From Ignavibacteriota bacterium (GTDB lineage Bacteria > Bacteroidota > Ignavibacteria > Tepidaquicellales > Tepidaquicellaceae): a stretch of DNA of 17,078 nt. Below the pieces are notes generated by a model that saw only the letters and a program-made list of their open reading frames with translations, ran no database searches and was not told where the DNA came from. Numbering within the stretch: the stretch's first letter is position 1; each line of letters begins with the position of its first letter. A program made the position numbers and the translations under genes. Location: NCBI GenBank assembly GCA_003135995.1, contig PNBM01000291.1, forward strand, positions 1 to 17,078. The letters are read 5' to 3'. This document shows positions 14,505 through 17,078 of this stretch, one piece after another.

Positions 14505-15005
14505 TTATTCTTTTGGAAATTCTTCAATTGGGATAATTTGTCTAGAATCTTTTTCACTAAAATGTTTTCTAGCTTCTTTTATGTCAGCTTTTGTATATTT
14601 TCCTTTCACAATATTTGCCCCAATTACAATCGCACTAACTACTCCAAACAAATCCGGCGGATTATCGATTGATACTTGAAAACCAAAACCATAAACCCCA
14701 TATTTAAAATCATCATTTTCGATTTCATTTATTAATTTAAGTTCTACCATTCTTTCTAATTCTTTATGTAATTTCAAGGGTTCGCTTTTTGAATAATAAA
14801 ACAAATCCCAATTTCCAGTGGCACTATTTAAGCGTGAAAACACTCTTGTTGAGTTACCTGCATTAAACGAATCTTGAACAGATTCTAATTTTTCTCCTAT
14901 ATAAGACCTTTCGCGACGGCTTATTGATCCAATTTCCCAAGCAAAGTAAAGTCCAATAGGATAACCATCTAGTAATTTTCTTTTATTTGAAAAAAGTATG
15001 TCCAT
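14505..15005 (-). CDS. Uncharacterised protein, first gene of the three-gene operon
   Basis: A 166-residue soluble protein that I do not recognise. It has no signal peptide or membrane segment. Visible pieces are an N-terminal helix-rich part (ISRRERSYIGEKLESVQDSF, about 28-47), the aromatic stretch GNWDLFYYSKSEP (about 64-76), the helix HKELERMVELKLINEIEN, and a strand pattern KYGVYGFGFQVSIDN. A hydrophobic Gly/Ala/Val segment (FGVVSAIVIGANIVKG, about 119-134) is too short and too mixed to call a membrane helix. The C-terminus is charged. The ATG at 15005 has no Shine-Dalgarno and lies about 40 nt past a strongly structured leader. The next gene starts 3 nt after its stop. Confidence 0.7.
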   Translation of the reverse strand: MDILFSNKRKLLDGYPIGLYFAWEIGSISRRERSYIGEKLESVQDSFNAGNSTRVFSRLNSATGNWDLFYYSKSEPLKLHKELERMVELKLINEIENDDFKYGVYGFGFQVSIDNPPDLFGVVSAIVIGANIVKGKYTKADIKEARKHFSEKDSRQIIPIEEFPKE

Positions 15006-15044
15006 TTTTAATTTGCTTGATTTTTTTAAGATAAAGAAATTGCT

Positions 15045-15104
15045 CCGAGGTACAACATCACGCGGTGCTGTACCCCGGACCCGGAAGTGTGCTACCGCGT
15101 AATG
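15045..15104 (-). ncRNA. Structured leader with two interleaved inverted repeats (pseudoknot or switch candidate)
   Basis: Stem B pairs CCGAGGTACA (15045-15054) with TGTACCCCGG (15069-15078), 9 of 10. Stem A pairs CATCACGCGGTGC (15056-15068) with GCTACCGCGTAATG (15091-15104), 13 pairs with one wobble and one bulge. The arms alternate B-A-B-A, so they either form an H-type pseudoknot or are mutually exclusive folds. The patch is markedly GC-rich against its surroundings and lies about 40 nt upstream of the first operon gene. Which strand is functional is not proved; a DNA-level recognition site is also possible. Confidence 0.5.
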
Positions 15105-15133
15105 CTTAACTCAGGGATTTGCACAACTCCTTT

Positions 15134-15146
15134 GATTTTCAAAATC
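15134..15146. promoter_or_regulatory. Palindrome in the operon leader
   Basis: GATTTTCAAAATC has perfect 6-bp arms around one base. It lies between the possible -10 (15188-15193, TATAAT on the minus strand) and the structured leader, so it is a candidate operator. No matching -35 was found. Confidence 0.35.
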
Positions 15147-15288
15147 GTCATCTCAGTTTCTATCATTCATGGTATTTGTTTTTTTCGATTATATAAAGAT
15201 GAATAGTAAGTGGCGGAAATTTAAACAGACTTAATTTAACATATATTCTAAAAGTTCAAAAGATGCCCCTAAAAAAACTTAAAACCGC

Positions 15289-15304
15289 CGACTCGTAAGA
15301 GTCG
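15289..15304 (-). terminator. Stem-loop before the phased repeats, possible minus-strand terminator
   Basis: CGACTC-GTAA-GAGTCG is a perfect 6-bp stem. On the minus strand it is followed, after GCGG, by TTTT and then TTTTTTT, a two-step T-run. It could end the transcript of the initiator-like gene some 280 nt downstream of its stop, or simply border the origin. Confidence 0.45.
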
Positions 15305-15344
15305 TTTATAATGATTTATATTAATTTATAATAATTTATAAGAT
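15305..15344. repeat. Four TTTATA repeats at exact 10-bp spacing (candidate DNA unwinding element)
   Basis: TTTATA starts at 15305, 15315, 15325 and 15335, each followed by four mostly A/T bases. Exact 10-bp phasing of AT-rich units next to iterons is the layout of the melting region in iteron-type origins. Confidence 0.6.
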
Positions 15345-15417
15345 CTATGAGGACCGGCATAATGTATGTAACTTGATTATATTATTGGCATTTAACCATT
15401 TTTTGTGTATAAAAACA

Positions 15418-15589
15418 TTGCATGACTCATTGAAATATTTGCATTACTCTTAAAATATATTGCATAATTATTAGAAAAATTGCATTACTCTCTTAAAATA
15501 TTGCACAGTAATTTGATATATGAAAATTGAATAGCTGTGCAAATTTTACTTTAATACAGTTGAACAATGCAATATTTTACTTTAAGCAG
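15418..15589. other. Iteron array: candidate plasmid-type replication origin
   Basis: TTGCA[T/C] starts at 15418, 15439, 15460, 15480 and 15501 (spacing 21, 21, 20, 21). The fuller unit is TTGCATTACTC followed by TTAAAATA; copies two and four are the best. TTGCACAG (15501-15508) is mirrored by CTGTGCAA (15535-15542). Two further inverted copies of the form TGCAA-ATTTTACTTTAA lie at 15538-15559 and 15568-15589, the last overlapping the stop of the initiator-like gene. Two-turn spacing, the AT-rich repeats beside it and an initiator-like gene next door fit an iteron replicon. Partition or repression sites are the alternative. Confidence 0.65.
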
Positions 15590-16829
15590 GAACCTCAGCT
15601 TTTTCTTCTATTTCACAGAAATGATCCAATCTCCAAAAATACTCATTTACTGTTTCATTACTAATATTTTGTGCCTTAAGAACTTTATCAATAATATCTT
15701 TATTTGTACAAACTCTAGTTAATCGCTCTATTATTTCAAAATCTTTTTTAAGCTTTTTCGTATCTACATCTTCCGTAATGTAAATATATCCATATTCATT
15801 ATATGGTGAATCCTTTTCATTTTCTAAAGTATTTGGTCCATCGGTTGCAAAGTTATTTTGAGAAATTTCATTATCATCCAATTCAATATCTTTTGAAATA
15901 TCAACGTTTACGTCTTCGTCATCATTTAATGATATTTTATTATCCATTTTTATATCATCATCCGATATTTGTTTTTGATCGTCATTTCCACAGTATTCTC
16001 TTATCGATTCCGGATTCTTTTTTGCTTCATCTTTTTTTAGAAAGCATTCTGTTTTCTGCATCGGTTCAAATTCATAGGTTGATTCTTCTGCGTCAGAATC
16101 ATCCGCAGTAATCACTTCATTAATCTGAATAATGTGATTACTCATTTTACTATTCTGAATCGTATTATAACTTTTCTTAAATGGCTTGCAGGTTCCATAG
16201 TCATATACAGTATTTATGATATTATATCCTTCATCCATTTCGATGTAACCCATTTTTTGTAATACTCTAAGGTATTTCTTCACATAATTTTCATCGTGGT
16301 GTAAAAATGCACTAATTGACTCAGATGTTTCTCTGGATTCTATAATCGGCGCATTAATAAGATGATGACGATTTTTGGCGATAAGATAATGATAGACCTG
16401 TAATACTTTTACGAGTGTTTTCTCTTTTTTACTTGTATCCGGCAGAGCATTTTTTAATCTCGATAAAAAATCGAGCAAGAAATTATTATTTACTTTAATA
16501 TAATTCTGAAAACCCTCGACTTCCTCAAATAAAGAGTTACATATGTCATGATTTGCTTTTACAAGATGCCCCTTTTTTTCTACTAATCCATATTCGGTTA
16601 ATTGATCTTTCGCTCTTGATATTGTCGCTGGATCAGTGTCTAATAATTCACAGATCAGATTTGTATCTGTTTTGAAAAAATTATTCGGATTGTACTTTAT
16701 AGTTTTGACATCTGACAAATAGATACATATGTATACCCAAGGTGTATATACTGATTTGAATTTTTTGTGTTTGTCGAAAAGAAAATCCGGTTTCATTTCA
16801 ACATGGCATTTATCGGCTCTTAGTTTCAT
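15582..16829 (-). CDS. Initiator-like protein with two winged-helix domains (probable plasmid/element replication protein)
   Basis: A 415-residue soluble protein. Residues about 28-92 form a winged helix: a first helix WVYICIYLSD, recognition region CELLDTDPATISRAKDQLTEYG and wing LVEKKGHLVKA. Residues about 138-212 form a second one (VYHYLIAKNRHHL, then SISAFLHHDENYVKKYLRVLQKMGYIE, wing EGYNIINTVYD). About 240-345 is a very acidic, Asn/Asp/Ser-rich linker, and about 350-412 is a helical C-terminal part. Tandem winged helices are the architecture of Rep initiators that bind iterons, and an iteron array starts directly after the stop codon. I do not see a specific family signature, so a DnaD-like or regulatory protein is possible. 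It follows the partial upstream gene by 3 nt in the same operon. Confidence 0.65.
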   Translation of the reverse strand: MKLRADKCHVEMKPDFLFDKHKKFKSVYTPWVYICIYLSDVKTIKYNPNNFFKTDTNLICELLDTDPATISRAKDQLTEYGLVEKKGHLVKANHDICNSLFEEVEGFQNYIKVNNNFLLDFLSRLKNALPDTSKKEKTLVKVLQVYHYLIAKNRHHLINAPIIESRETSESISAFLHHDENYVKKYLRVLQKMGYIEMDEGYNIINTVYDYGTCKPFKKSYNTIQNSKMSNHIIQINEVITADDSDAEESTYEFEPMQKTECFLKKDEAKKNPESIREYCGNDDQKQISDDDIKMDNKISLNDDEDVNVDISKDIELDDNEISQNNFATDGPNTLENEKDSPYNEYGYIYITEDVDTKKLKKDFEIIERLTRVCTNKDIIDKVLKAQNISNETVNEYFWRLDHFCEIEEKAEVPA

Positions 16830-16832
16830 AAT

Positions 16833-17078
16833 TTATAGAGATTTTGGTTTATTATAAAAATTGAATTTAATATCAGTACTGAAGATAACTCTCCCTTCTT
16901 CTTTACTGTAAGAATGTATATAGTAATCGTTGTATACTAAAATGGAGCGACAGCTTTTATGGTGCGGTTGGACATATTCGGTATTTTCAATCATACCAAA
17001 TTTTACTAGTTCTCTGAAAGCACGCCTGATTATATTTCTGCATACTTTGGTTTCTCGGTGTATCTGATTGATATTAAG
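16833..17078 (-). CDS. Winged-helix DNA-binding protein, N-terminus off the right edge
   Basis: From the right edge, the minus strand reads 81 codons without a stop (from CTTAATATC) to TAA at 16833-16835. The visible part includes a helix-turn-helix followed by a wing: IHRETKVCRNIIRRAFRELV, then KFGMIENTEYVQPHH, and strands SILVYNDYYIHSY. It resembles the winged helices of the next gene, which starts only 3 nt after this stop, so the two are one operon. It could be a second replication or control protein of the element. The true start and length are unknown. Confidence 0.65.
   Translation of the reverse strand, partial: LNINQIHRETKVCRNIIRRAFRELVKFGMIENTEYVQPHHKSCRSILVYNDYYIHSYSKEEGRVIFSTDIKFNFYNKPKSL

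Larger units (their letters stand above)
15006..15581. other. Leader and origin region between the initiator-like gene and the three-gene operon
   Basis: A 576-bp stretch without a protein gene but full of structure. It holds a GC-rich patch of interleaved inverted repeats (15045-15104), the palindrome GATTTTCAAAATC (15134-15146), a TATAAT-like -10 for the minus-strand operon (15188-15193), a stem-loop (15289-15304), phased TTTATA repeats (15305-15344), iterons (15418-15511) and inverted copies of the iteron core (15538-15589). Confidence 0.7.

Noticed and set aside
15049..15109. Integron attC site
   Set aside because: GCTTAAC fits one core-site consensus, but the opposite end (GTTGTAC on the minus strand) does not match GTTRRRY and there is no integron integrase.
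15120..15133. Leader peptide with AAAGGAG on the minus strand
   Set aside because: The only start codons (TTG, GTG) lie 0-2 nt from the Shine-Dalgarno, too close for initiation, and the resulting peptides are 6-10 residues.
15418..15511. CRISPR array
   Set aside because: The units are about 21 bp with no unique spacers between them and no cas genes nearby; iterons fit better.
15803..16111. Plus-strand 102-residue reading frame
   Set aside because: It is antisense to the acidic linker of the initiator-like gene; its composition simply mirrors Asp/Glu codons.

Overview
The window is AT-rich bacterial DNA, most likely from the Ignavibacteria or a related lineage of the Bacteroidota/Chlorobi/Kryptonia group. 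The main evidence is four secreted proteins that end in a type IX secretion (T9SS) sorting domain with the NYPNPFNP / NHPNPFNP signature. This lineage call is inference from that motif style and base composition; no marker gene is present.

Layout. Positions 1-892 (minus) hold most of a class 2 dihydroorotate dehydrogenase, pyrD. Two plus-strand T9SS cargo genes follow: a YCF48-like beta-propeller (1299-2621), carrying a GC-rich palindromic insertion in its sorting domain, and a TIM-barrel glycosidase-like protein (3209-4381) preceded by a near-perfect sigma-54 promoter. A bidirectional terminator (4403-4439) separates these from a minus-strand MBOAT/SGNH pair (6833-4516), a probable cell-surface O-acylation module whose second gene starts at a TTG overlapping the first gene's TGA. 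Then comes a tRNA-Pro 3'-half fragment preceded by two 45-bp tandem repeats (6973-7104). Next are two large tandem paralogous T9SS repeat proteins (10806-7526, minus) and a complete tRNA-Pro(UGG) (11313-11239, minus).

From about 11,300 to the right edge the content becomes that of a mobile element. It starts with a complete tyrosine recombinase (11483-12538), whose promoter is followed by four helically phased TAGTGAGGA repeats. A three-gene minus-strand operon of unrecognised proteins (15005-12994) follows, with a structured leader made of interleaved inverted repeats. Beyond it is an iteron-type replication origin: four TTTATA repeats at exact 10-bp period plus five TTGCAT iterons at 20-21-bp period. 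The origin lies next to a two-winged-helix, initiator-like protein (16829-15582) and a second, partial winged-helix protein that runs off the right edge.

My reading is that an integrative, plasmid-like element carrying a replicon, an integrase and an uncharacterised three-gene cargo sits beside a tRNA-Pro gene, next to a 4.2-kb segment bounded by a tRNA-Pro 3'-half direct repeat. The three-gene cargo, whose middle protein has motifs resembling the uracil-DNA-glycosylase fold, is the best candidate for an undescribed system; a defence or element-maintenance role is inference only.
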